From Curtobacterium sp. ER1/6 (lineage in GTDB: Bacteria > Actinomycetota > Actinomycetes > Actinomycetales > Microbacteriaceae), in the NCBI RefSeq assembly GCF_001742745.1, contig NZ_MJAK01000002.1, positions 62,001-126,000 on the forward strand: a stretch of DNA of 64,000 bases, written 5' to 3'. Every line of letters starts with the position of its first letter. Positions within the stretch are counted from its first letter, which is position 1. Of this stretch, positions 8,405 through 15,902 are shown piece by piece. The position numbers and the translations under genes are program-made. The notes below the pieces were generated by a model that did not search any database, had not been told where the DNA came from, and was given only the letters and a program-made list of their open reading frames with translations.

Positions 8405-9967
8405 CTACGAGCCGGTGGTCTCCTGCTTCGGGGCGTCGCCCGAGATGATCGGGATCTCGCTCGTCGAGAAGTCCTTCGCCCAGTCGGACTGCGCGAGCTC
8501 CGAGCTCGGGTCGTTGTAGTCCTCGATCACGCCGGCGACCTCGTCCTCGTGCGCCACCGTCGGGCCGGAACCCATCAGCGGCGTCGCGGCCGTCTCCTTC
8601 GTGAAGTACACGGCGACGAGCCCGATCACGGCTGCGAGCATGAGGTAGAACGCGGGGATGTCCTCGGCCCACGACAGGCCGGCGTCCTTCGCCCCGGCGA
8701 TGAGCGCCTGGGTCGCGAGGGGCGTGGTGCCGCCGAACAGCGAGACCGAGACGTTGAAGGCGATGGCGAGGGCGCCGTAGCGGATGATCGTCGGGAAGAG
8801 CGCCGGGAGCGTCGACGGCATGGTCGAGGTGAACGTGACGAGCACGAGCCCCAGGATCAGCAGCCCGAAGAACACGCCGGCACCGGTGCCGGACTGCACG
8901 AGCTTGAGCGCCGGCCACGACAGCAGGATGAAGCCGATGCAGCCCGCGGCGAGGACCGGACGTCGACCGAACTTGTCGGACAGACGGCCGCCGAAGGTGA
9001 TGACGACCATCATGAGGATCATCACGATGACGATGAGGATCAGGCCGAACGTCGCGTTCTGGCCGAGGTTCGTCTCGAGGTAGGTCGGCATGTACGACAG
9101 CAGCATGTAGTCGGTCACGTTGAACACGAGGACCAGACCGATGCAGATGAGGAGCGACCGCCAGTTCTCGGCGAAGAGCTTGAGGAACGGCGTCTTCTGC
9201 GACTCGCGCTCGGCGGCCTGCTCCTGCTGCTTCTGGAACGCGGGGGTCTCCTCGAGCTTCAGGCGCAGGTAGAGGCCGATGAGCCCGAGCGGGCCGGCGA
9301 TCAGGAACGGGATGCGCCAGCCCCAGCTGAGCAGCGAGTCCTCGGGGAGGGCGTACTGCAGGGCCGTGACGATCGAGGCGCCGAGCACGTAGCCGGCGAG
9401 CGTGCCGAACTCGAGCCACGAGCCCATGAACCCGCGGCGCTTGTCCGGCGAGTACTCGGCGATGAACGTCGCGGCGCCGCCGTACTCACCGCCCGTCGAG
9501 AAGCCCTGCACGAAGCGTGCGACGAGGAGCAGCACCGGTGCCCAGAACCCGATCGTGTCGTACGAGGGGATGAGGCCGATCATGAGCGTGCCGGCGGCCA
9601 TGAGGATCATGGTCAGCGCGAGGACCTTCTGGCGGCCGATCTTGTCGCCGATCGGGCCGAAGACGGCACCGCCGATCGGACGGACGATGAACGCGGCCGC
9701 GAAGAAGCCGAAGGTCGCGACGAGGTTGGACGTCGGGTCGCCCTCGGGCAGGAACACCTTCGAGATCGTGACGGTCAGGTACGCGAAGATGCCGAAGTCG
9801 AACCACTCCATCGCGTTGCCGAGTGCCGCGGCGGCGACGGCACGCTTGAGCAGCGACTCCTCGACGACGGTGACGTCGTCCTCGGTCAGCTTGCGGCGTG
9901 CACGCTTCGCGGCGGCCTTCGTGCGCAACGGCCGATCGCCGTGCTGGTGGGATTCGTTCGGTGCCAA
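8405..9967 (-). CDS. MFS transporter, ProP-like osmoprotectant/proline-betaine symporter
   Basis: Twelve-helix proton symporter of the metabolite:H+ symporter family, 520 residues. Visible family marks are GNAMEWFDFGIFAYL in helix 1, the GPIGDKIGRQ loop motif between helices 2 and 3, and FVQGFSTGGEYGGAATF in helix 4, all very close in pattern to ProP and KgtP/ShiA relatives. A cytosolic N-terminal tail of about 45 residues is rich in lysine and arginine. The C-terminal tail is acidic and lacks an obvious coiled coil of the E. coli ProP kind. Proline, betaine or ectoine uptake in osmotic stress is the best guess; a dicarboxylate substrate remains possible. Confidence 0.8.
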   Translation of the reverse strand: MAPNESHQHGDRPLRTKAAAKRARRKLTEDDVTVVEESLLKRAVAAAALGNAMEWFDFGIFAYLTVTISKVFLPEGDPTSNLVATFGFFAAAFIVRPIGGAVFGPIGDKIGRQKVLALTMILMAAGTLMIGLIPSYDTIGFWAPVLLLVARFVQGFSTGGEYGGAATFIAEYSPDKRRGFMGSWLEFGTLAGYVLGASIVTALQYALPEDSLLSWGWRIPFLIAGPLGLIGLYLRLKLEETPAFQKQQEQAAERESQKTPFLKLFAENWRSLLICIGLVLVFNVTDYMLLSYMPTYLETNLGQNATFGLILIVIVMILMMVVITFGGRLSDKFGRRPVLAAGCIGFILLSWPALKLVQSGTGAGVFFGLLILGLVLVTFTSTMPSTLPALFPTIIRYGALAIAFNVSVSLFGGTTPLATQALIAGAKDAGLSWAEDIPAFYLMLAAVIGLVAVYFTKETAATPLMGSGPTVAHEDEVAGVIEDYNDPSSELAQSDWAKDFSTSEIPIISGDAPKQETTGS

Positions 9968-10192
9968 GTTCGTTCCTCCGGTAGTGCTGTGTCTTGCCTT
10001 CGGGCGTCCGGCGGAGAGCGACTGTGCAGTCCTGACGGAAACCGCGTCCGCCGGACAAACTCCGACAGCCTAGCAGATGGAGCGCTCCGACGCGACGGCC
10101 CGCTACGATGTGCTCACCACGCACGTCCTGCGTGTCACTCAGGCACCTCACCACGGACTCGGTGCCGCACACATCGATCGAAAGGCCCCGCC

Positions 10193-12784
10193 ATGTCGAA
10201 GCCCATGCCCGAGAAGCCCACCGTCGACGGACTCGAGCAGGTCTGGGGCCCGGTCTGGGAGCAGGACGGCACCTACCGCTTCGACCGCGACAGCGCGACG
10301 AAGGACGCGGTGTACTCGATCGACACCCCGCCGCCGACCGCCTCCGGGTCGCTGCACATCGGCCACGTGTTCTCGTACACGCACACCGACCTCAAGGCCC
10401 GGTACGAGCGCATGCGCGGCAAGCACGTCTTCTACCCGATGGGCTGGGACGACAACGGCCTGCCGACCGAGCGTCGCGTGCAGAACTACTACGGCGTCCG
10501 CTGCGACCCGCAGCTCCCGTACGACCCGGCGTTCGTCCCGCCGTTCGAGGGCGGCGACGGCAAGTCCGCCAAGGCCGCCGACCAGCTGCCGATCTCGCGC
10601 CGCAACTTCATCGAGCTGTGCGAGCGCCTGACCGTGCAGGACGAGCAGCAGTTCGAGCACCTCTTCCGCACGCTCGGCCTGTCCGTGGACTGGACGCAGT
10701 CGTACCGGACCATCGACGACACGTCCCGCGCGAGCGCGCAGCGTGCCTTCCTCCGCAACCTCGAGCGCGGCGAGGCCTACCAGGCCGACGCCCCGACGCT
10801 CTGGGACGTCACGTTCCGCACCGCGGTGGCCCAGGCCGAGCTCGAGGACAAGGAGATGCCCGGCGCGTACCACGGCCTCGCGTTCCACCGCACCGACGGC
10901 GGCGAGGACGTCGTCATCCAGACCACCCGCCCCGAGCTGCTCCCCGCGTGCGTGGCCCTCGTCGCCCACCCGGACGACGAGCGCTTCCAGGACCTGTTCG
11001 GCAAGACCGTCCGCTCTCCCCTGTTCGACGTCGAGGTCCCGGTGCTCGCGCACCACCTCGCGCAGCAGGACAAGGGCGCCGGCATCGCGATGGTCTGCAC
11101 CTTCGGTGACACCACCGACGTGGTGTGGTGGCGCGAGCTCCAGCTGCCGAACCGCGCGATCATCGGCTTTGACGGCCGCGTGCGCTCGGACGAGCCGACC
11201 TGGATCGAGTCCGCCCGCGGCAAGGAGCTCTACGCCGAGATGGCCGGCAAGACGGTGTTCTCGGCGAAGAAGGTCCTCGTGGACGCCCTCACCGAGTCCG
11301 GCGACCTCGTCGGCGACGTCAAGACGATCAACCACCCGGTGAAGTTCTTCGAGAAGGGCGACAAGCCGCTCGAGATCGTCTCGACCCGCCAGTGGTACAT
11401 CGTCAACGGCGCCCGCGACGAGCAGCTCCGCAGCACGCTCCACCGGCGCGGCGAGGAGATCGCGTTCCACCCGGACTTCATGCGCGTCCGCTACGACAAC
11501 TGGGTCGGCGGCCTGTCCGGCGACTGGCTCATCTCGCGCCAGCGCTTCTTCGGCGTGCCGCTGCCGGTCTGGTACCCGCTCGACGCCGACGGCAACCCGG
11601 TGTTCGACCAGCCGATCGTCCCGACCGAGGACCAGCTCCCGGTGGACCCGGCGTCCGAGCCCGCCCCCGGCTACGAGGAGTCCCAGCGCGGCGTCGCCGG
11701 CGGCTTCCAGGGCGAGCTCGACGTGATGGACACGTGGGCGACCTCGTCGCTCACGCCGCAGCTCGCGGGCAAGTGGGACACCGACCCGGCGCTGTACGAC
11801 CTCGTGTTCCCGTACGACGTCCGCCCGCAGGCGCAGGACATCATCCGCACCTGGCTCTTCACGACGGTGCTCCGCAGCCAGCTCGAGGCCGACGTGGCCC
11901 CCTGGAAGCACGCGAGCATCTCCGGCTTCATCGTCGACCCCGACCGCAAGAAGATGTCGAAGTCGAAGGGCAACGTCGTCACGCCGCTGTCGATCCTCGA
12001 GCAGCACGGCGCGGACGCGGTCCGCTACTGGGCGGCCTCGTCGAAGCTCGGCACGGACGCGGCCTTCGACGCGCAGAACCCGAAGCAGATCAAGGTCGGC
12101 CGACGCCTGGCGATCAAGGTGCTCAACGCCGCCAAGTTCGTCTACGGGTTCGAGCTCCCGATCGGGGCCACGAGCGTGACCGAGGCGCTCGACGTCGACA
12201 TGCTCGCCGAGCTCGCGAGCGTGATCGACCAGGCCACCACGGCCTTCGACGGCTTCGACCACGCCCGCGCGCTCGAGGTCACCGAACGGTTCTTCTGGAC
12301 GTTCTGCGACGACTACCTCGAGCTCGTCAAGGAGCGCGCCTACGGCACCGCGACCGACGCGACGCACGAGACGCAGGCGAGTGCGGTCCTGGCGCTGCGC
12401 GCCGCGATCGACGCGCTGCTGCGGCTGCTGGCACCGTTCCTCCCGTTCGCGACGGAGGAGGTGTGGGCCTGGACCCACGAGACCAGCGTGCACCGCGCCT
12501 CCTGGCCGACGACGGCCGAGCTGCCGACGCAGGCCGCTCCGACGGGCCTGCTGGCAGCCGTCGGGCAGGCACTCATCGGCATCCGCGGTGCGAAGACCGC
12601 CGCGAAGGCCTCGCAGAAGACGCCGGTGACGCGCGCCGTCGTGTCGGCCCCGGCCGAGCAGCGGGCGCTCATCGAGCGTGCGGCGGTCGACCTTGCGGCC
12701 GTCGGGCGCATCGAGAACCTGTCGTTCACGGACGGCGAGGAGCTCGCCGTCACCGAGATCGAGCTCGCCGAGCAGCAGGCGTAG
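10193..12784 (+). CDS. valS: Valine--tRNA ligase
   Basis: Class I synthetase of 863 residues that charges tRNA-Val and edits mischarged threonine. The HIGH motif appears as GSLHIGHVF near residue 55 and the KMSKS loop as KKMSKSKGN near residue 587. The motif PMGWDDNGLPTERRV is typical of actinobacterial ValS, and TTRPELLPACVALVAHP belongs to the editing domain. A short C-terminal segment ends in an acidic, alanine-rich tail without a long coiled coil. ATG at 10193 follows AAAGG with an 8-nt gap. The leader contains TACGAT at 10104-10109 as a possible -10 box, but no T-box was found. Confidence 0.96.
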   Translation: MSKPMPEKPTVDGLEQVWGPVWEQDGTYRFDRDSATKDAVYSIDTPPPTASGSLHIGHVFSYTHTDLKARYERMRGKHVFYPMGWDDNGLPTERRVQNYYGVRCDPQLPYDPAFVPPFEGGDGKSAKAADQLPISRRNFIELCERLTVQDEQQFEHLFRTLGLSVDWTQSYRTIDDTSRASAQRAFLRNLERGEAYQADAPTLWDVTFRTAVAQAELEDKEMPGAYHGLAFHRTDGGEDVVIQTTRPELLPACVALVAHPDDERFQDLFGKTVRSPLFDVEVPVLAHHLAQQDKGAGIAMVCTFGDTTDVVWWRELQLPNRAIIGFDGRVRSDEPTWIESARGKELYAEMAGKTVFSAKKVLVDALTESGDLVGDVKTINHPVKFFEKGDKPLEIVSTRQWYIVNGARDEQLRSTLHRRGEEIAFHPDFMRVRYDNWVGGLSGDWLISRQRFFGVPLPVWYPLDADGNPVFDQPIVPTEDQLPVDPASEPAPGYEESQRGVAGGFQGELDVMDTWATSSLTPQLAGKWDTDPALYDLVFPYDVRPQAQDIIRTWLFTTVLRSQLEADVAPWKHASISGFIVDPDRKKMSKSKGNVVTPLSILEQHGADAVRYWAASSKLGTDAAFDAQNPKQIKVGRRLAIKVLNAAKFVYGFELPIGATSVTEALDVDMLAELASVIDQATTAFDGFDHARALEVTERFFWTFCDDYLELVKERAYGTATDATHETQASAVLALRAAIDALLRLLAPFLPFATEEVWAWTHETSVHRASWPTTAELPTQAAPTGLLAAVGQALIGIRGAKTAAKASQKTPVTRAVVSAPAEQRALIERAAVDLAAVGRIENLSFTDGEELAVTEIELAEQQA

Positions 12785-12794
12785 CGTCACGGGA

Positions 12795-12824
12795 GCAGGC
12801 CGGACCGTCCGCGGTCCGGCCTGC
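12795..12824 (+). terminator. Hairpin after valS
   Basis: GCAGGCCGGACCG at 12795-12807 pairs perfectly with 12812-12824 around a 4-nt loop, starting 10 bp after the valS stop. No U-run follows, and the next small gene begins 33 bp later, so read-through may occur. Confidence 0.6.
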
Positions 12825-12857
12825 GACATGACGGATCGGGACGGACTGGAGGCACGG

Positions 12858-13109
12858 ATGCAGTTGGGCACGCGCTGGAACGTGGGTGGGGAGCCGCCGT
12901 CGCGACTGCCGGAGACGGTCGTCGTCGCCGTGCGCGGTGTCGAGGACGAGCTGGCGGCCGAGTCGGTCGACGCGTCGACCTGGCGGTGGACGCTCACCTT
13001 CCTCGAGGGCAAGCCGGTCGTCGAGCTCGACGACGGCACGTCGATCCACCTCGACGCCGCGGGGCGCGCACAGGTGACGAACCCGGACGACGCGCCGGAG
13101 GAGGACTGA
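12858..13109 (+). CDS. Small conserved-looking hypothetical protein
   Basis: An 83-residue acidic protein that I do not recognise. It starts at an ATG with GGAGG 5 nt upstream; an in-frame ATG at 12828 lacks a ribosome site. The sequence alternates short beta-like segments (WRWTLTFLEGKPVVELDDG, then SIHLDAAGRAQVTNP), which suggests a small beta-rich fold. There is no signal peptide, membrane helix or cysteine. It lies downstream of valS in the same direction, behind a hairpin. Confidence 0.65.
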   Translation: MQLGTRWNVGGEPPSRLPETVVVAVRGVEDELAAESVDASTWRWTLTFLEGKPVVELDDGTSIHLDAAGRAQVTNPDDAPEED

Positions 13110-13146
13110 GCCGGGCGATCCGCCCGGGGTCCCTCCGCTCCGTGGG

Positions 13147-13821
13147 TCAGACGAGCCCGGCGCGGTGGGCCGTGATGGCCAGCTGCGTCCGGTTCTGCAG
13201 ACCGAGCTTGTCGAGGAGCCGCGAGACGTAGGTCTTGGCCGAGGCCGGAGTGACGCCGAGCCGCGCGGCGATCTGCGCGTTCGTCAGCCCCTCGCCGACG
13301 GCGACCGCGAGCTCCCGCTCCCGCGGGGTGAGGTCGGCGAGGTCGTCGTCGGCCCCCGATCCGGCGTCCGCGGCCGCCGTCGGGCGGGTCAGCGTCGGGC
13401 GGGTCACCGCCCGCGCGACCACCGCGGACGCCACCGCGGGCGCCAGCACGCAGCGGTCGGCTGCGACGTCCCGCACCGCGGTCGCGAGCTCGTGCGGGCG
13501 GGCCCCCTTGAGCAGGAACCCCGACGCGCCGACCTCGAGCGCGCGGAGCACCGCGTCGTCGTGCTCGAACGCCGTGAGCACGACGACGCGGGGCGGGACC
13601 TCGAGCGCCCGCAGGAGCCCGGTCGTCGCGATGCCGTCCGGTCCGCCGGGCATCCGGAGGTCCACGAGAGCGACGTCGACCCGCAGGCGACGGGCGACCG
13701 CCGCGCCGCGTTCCCCGTCCGGGCACTCGGCGACCACGACGATGTCCGGCTCGGACTCGAGCACGAGCCGGATGCTCGCCCGGACGTCGGCGTCGTCGTC
13801 GACGAGCAGGACACGGATCAC
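13147..13821 (-). CDS. NarL/FixJ-type response regulator
   Basis: DNA-binding half of a two-component system, 224 residues. The receiver domain shows the acidic pair in LLVDDDADV, the phosphoacceptor aspartate in VALVDLRMPG (near residue 54) and the lysine in SGFLLKGA (near 104). A linker rich in Ala and Asp leads to a LuxR-type helix-turn-helix beginning at LTPRERELAVAVGEG and running to the C-terminus. Its start overlaps the stop of the kinase gene by 4 bp, so the pair is co-translated. The target genes are unknown. Confidence 0.9.
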   Translation of the reverse strand: MIRVLLVDDDADVRASIRLVLESEPDIVVVAECPDGERGAAVARRLRVDVALVDLRMPGGPDGIATTGLLRALEVPPRVVVLTAFEHDDAVLRALEVGASGFLLKGARPHELATAVRDVAADRCVLAPAVASAVVARAVTRPTLTRPTAAADAGSGADDDLADLTPRERELAVAVGEGLTNAQIAARLGVTPASAKTYVSRLLDKLGLQNRTQLAITAHRAGLV

Positions 13822-15113
13822 CGGGGCACCTCGACGGTCACCCGGAAGCGTTCACCGAGGACGCCGTGCGTCACGCGTCCGCCGACCGACGCCGCGCGCT
13901 CGGCCGCGACCGCCAGCCCGTGGCCGCCGCTCGGCAGTACCGGTGCGTGCTCCGTGACGGGGTTCTCGACCAGGACCCGGACGAGGTCGGGCCAGATCTC
14001 GCCGCGGACGTCCACCGCCGCCCCGGGGGCGTGCTTCGTCGCGTTGTGGAGGGCCTCGGCGAGCACGGCGTCCAGGACGGCACTCGATGCGTCGTCGAGC
14101 CCGGCCGTCCGGGCGATCGGACCGGCCGCCGGCCCGTGCCGACGGACCACGGTGCCGTCGCGCTCCGCCGCGTCGATCGACTCCTGCCACGAGCGGGACG
14201 ACCGTGCGCGGGGACCGGTACCGATGTCCGGGCCGCTCGACGACGCGACGTGCGCGTCGTCGGTGCTGTCGGTGCCGTCGGCGCCGTCAGCGGCGTCCGC
14301 GCCGGTCGCGCGGTCCGCGCCGTCCGCGCCGTCGCGCAGGAGCCCGACGACGAAGTGCACGTCCTCCAGGAGGTCCGCGCCCGTGTCCGCGATCCTGGCC
14401 GCGAGCGTCCGGGCCTCGGCGTCGGCACTGCGCGCGGCGATCGCACTCGCGTGCAGGGTCATCCGGCTGACGTTCTGGCCGACGAGGTCGTGCATGTCGC
14501 GGCTCAGGCGGAGCCGCTCGTGCGCGACGACATCGGCCGCCCGGGCGGCGGCCACCTCGGCGGCGAGCCGGAGGCGGTCCTCGCGCAGCGCGACGAGCCG
14601 GGAGGCCTCCCCCACCGCACCGCCGACCAGCGCGGGCAGGACGACCCCGAGCAGCGGCGCGGTCTCCTCGGGGAGCGCGACGTGCCCGGCTCGGAACGAA
14701 CAGGGCACGGGGACGAGGCCGAGCGGGTGCAGGACCGTGTACACACCGAGGACCAGCAGCCACCCCCGCGGACGGCGGGCACCGAGCACGACCGCCATCA
14801 CCATCACGAAGGAGCACGACCCGGTGGCGGCCCACACGAGCGGTGCGACCACGCTCGGGACGACGGGGAGTCGCCGGACCAGGTACAGCGACAGCCCACC
14901 CGCGAGGAACGCGAGCAGCTGTCCGGCGTCCGGCGCCTTCCGCGCCGCGAGTGCGTCGTACCAGGTGCTCCAGGCCGTCACGACCAGGGGGAACGACAGT
15001 GCGGCGACGCGGAGGACCCGGCGGGTGCGGACGTCCGGGCCATCGACGAGCCGCTCGATCCACCGGTGGGGTCGCGGGATGGCGCCCGTCGCGAGTGCTG
15101 CTTGGAATATCAC
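13818..15113 (-). CDS. Sensor histidine kinase, HisKA_3 type
   Basis: Membrane kinase of 431 residues partnered with the regulator downstream. About five or six N-terminal helices (for example LSFPLVVTAWSTWYDAL and LPALVGGAVGEASRLVAL) precede the dimerisation/phosphoacceptor helix RLSRDMHDLVGQNVSRM, whose histidine is in DMHD. The ATPase domain has the N-box EALHNATKHAPG and the G-box SGGHGLAVAAERA. Between phosphoacceptor and ATPase domain lies a low-complexity stretch of Gly-Ala-Asp repeats. The GTG start has no ribosome site; TATACT at 15125-15120 ends 6 nt before it, so the mRNA is probably leaderless. Confidence 0.87.
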   Translation of the reverse strand: MIFQAALATGAIPRPHRWIERLVDGPDVRTRRVLRVAALSFPLVVTAWSTWYDALAARKAPDAGQLLAFLAGGLSLYLVRRLPVVPSVVAPLVWAATGSCSFVMVMAVVLGARRPRGWLLVLGVYTVLHPLGLVPVPCSFRAGHVALPEETAPLLGVVLPALVGGAVGEASRLVALREDRLRLAAEVAAARAADVVAHERLRLSRDMHDLVGQNVSRMTLHASAIAARSADAEARTLAARIADTGADLLEDVHFVVGLLRDGADGADRATGADAADGADGTDSTDDAHVASSSGPDIGTGPRARSSRSWQESIDAAERDGTVVRRHGPAAGPIARTAGLDDASSAVLDAVLAEALHNATKHAPGAAVDVRGEIWPDLVRVLVENPVTEHAPVLPSGGHGLAVAAERAASVGGRVTHGVLGERFRVTVEVPR

Positions 15114-15119
15114 ATGTTC

Positions 15120-15125
15120 AGTATA
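15120..15125 (-). promoter_or_regulatory. Putative -10 box of the kinase-regulator operon
   Basis: TATACT on the minus strand ends 6 nt before the GTG start at 15113. That spacing predicts transcription beginning at the start codon. The -35 region is weak. Confidence 0.5.
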
Positions 15126-15160
15126 TGCACCGCAGTCGTCATGCAGCGAGCAGACCCCGG

Positions 15161-15184
15161 TACACTCGGGAACGGCCGTTCCCG
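15161..15184 (+). promoter_or_regulatory. -10 box and 18-bp perfect palindrome (operator candidate) before the TetR gene
   Basis: TACACT at 15161-15166 is immediately followed by CGGGAACGGCCGTTCCCG at 15167-15184, a perfect 18-bp palindrome. It covers the expected transcription start and lies 42 bp before the TTG start of the TetR gene. A dyad in this place is the usual arrangement for TetR autoregulation. A repressor bound here could also affect the divergent kinase operon. Confidence 0.65.
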
Positions 15185-15226
15185 TCTGCTCGGAGCGACC
15201 GCCGCACGGGATCGGGAGGACGACCG

Positions 15227-15805
15227 TTGGCGAACGCCGTGGACCAGGAGACGAGCGAGCGCATCCGCGCCACCGCCGACGCGCTCTTCGCCGCCCGTGG
15301 GTTCCAGTCGGTCGGCATGGACGACATCCGGACCGGTGCCGGCGTCTCGCTGAAGAAGCTCTACGCCGCGTTCCCGGGCAAGGACCAGCTCATCGCCGCG
15401 GTCCTCGCCGGGCGGCACACCACCTGGGAGCAGGGCATCACCGCGGCCGTCGCGGCTGCGACCGCTCCGCGGGACCGACTCCTCGTCATGTACGACTTCC
15501 TCGAGCAGTGGTTCGGCGACGACACGTTCCGCGGGTGCGGCTTCATCAACGCCTTCGGGGAGCTCGGCGGGACCTCCCCCGCGGTGGCGGAGATCGCACG
15601 GGCGCACAAGGACTCCTTCCAGCGCTACGTCGCCGGGCTGGCCGCCGACGTCGTCGCCGACGCGGAGACCGCCGAGGAGCTCGCCGCGCAGCTCGCGCTG
15701 CTCGCCGAGGGGGCGCAGACCACGGCCGCCATCGCGGGCGACACCGCACCGGCGCGGCACGCGCGCCGTGCCGCCGCGACCCTCATCGACGCCGCCACGC
15801 GCTGA
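15227..15805 (+). CDS. TetR/AcrR family transcriptional regulator
   Basis: Repressor of 192 residues with the helix-turn-helix RGFQSVGMDDIRTGAGVSLK (near residues 24-43) followed by KLYAAFPGKDQLIAAVL. The C-terminal part (FGDDTFRGCGFINAFGEL) resembles the TetR_C region of a widespread subgroup that often controls transporters or redox enzymes. The start is a TTG with GGGAGGA 6 nt upstream; an in-frame GTG at 15239 is the alternative. A perfect palindrome lies in the promoter. The M3 oligopeptidase follows on the same strand after a hairpin. Confidence 0.85.
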   Translation: MANAVDQETSERIRATADALFAARGFQSVGMDDIRTGAGVSLKKLYAAFPGKDQLIAAVLAGRHTTWEQGITAAVAAATAPRDRLLVMYDFLEQWFGDDTFRGCGFINAFGELGGTSPAVAEIARAHKDSFQRYVAGLAADVVADAETAEELAAQLALLAEGAQTTAAIAGDTAPARHARRAAATLIDAATR

Positions 15806-15844
15806 CGGCCCGCGCGGTCCATGGGTCGAGCGCGCGACCACGTG

Positions 15845-15890
15845 ACGGACGGGAGGCGCGTGGCGGGGCCGCCCCGTGCCTCCCGTCCGT
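15845..15890. terminator. GGGAGGC-core hairpin between the TetR gene and the M3 peptidase gene
   Basis: ACGGACGGGAGGC at 15845-15857 pairs perfectly with 15878-15890; the interior (CGGGG/CCCCG) can extend the stem. It ends 12 bp before the M3 peptidase ATG. It belongs to the same palindrome group as the hairpins at 8342 and 25918. Confidence 0.6.
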
Positions 15891-15902
15891 AGTGTGGGGG
15901 CC

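Noticed and set aside
10077-10192. T-box upstream of valS
   Set aside because: The leader lacks the GGTGGTACCGCGG core and specifier-like region present before ileS.
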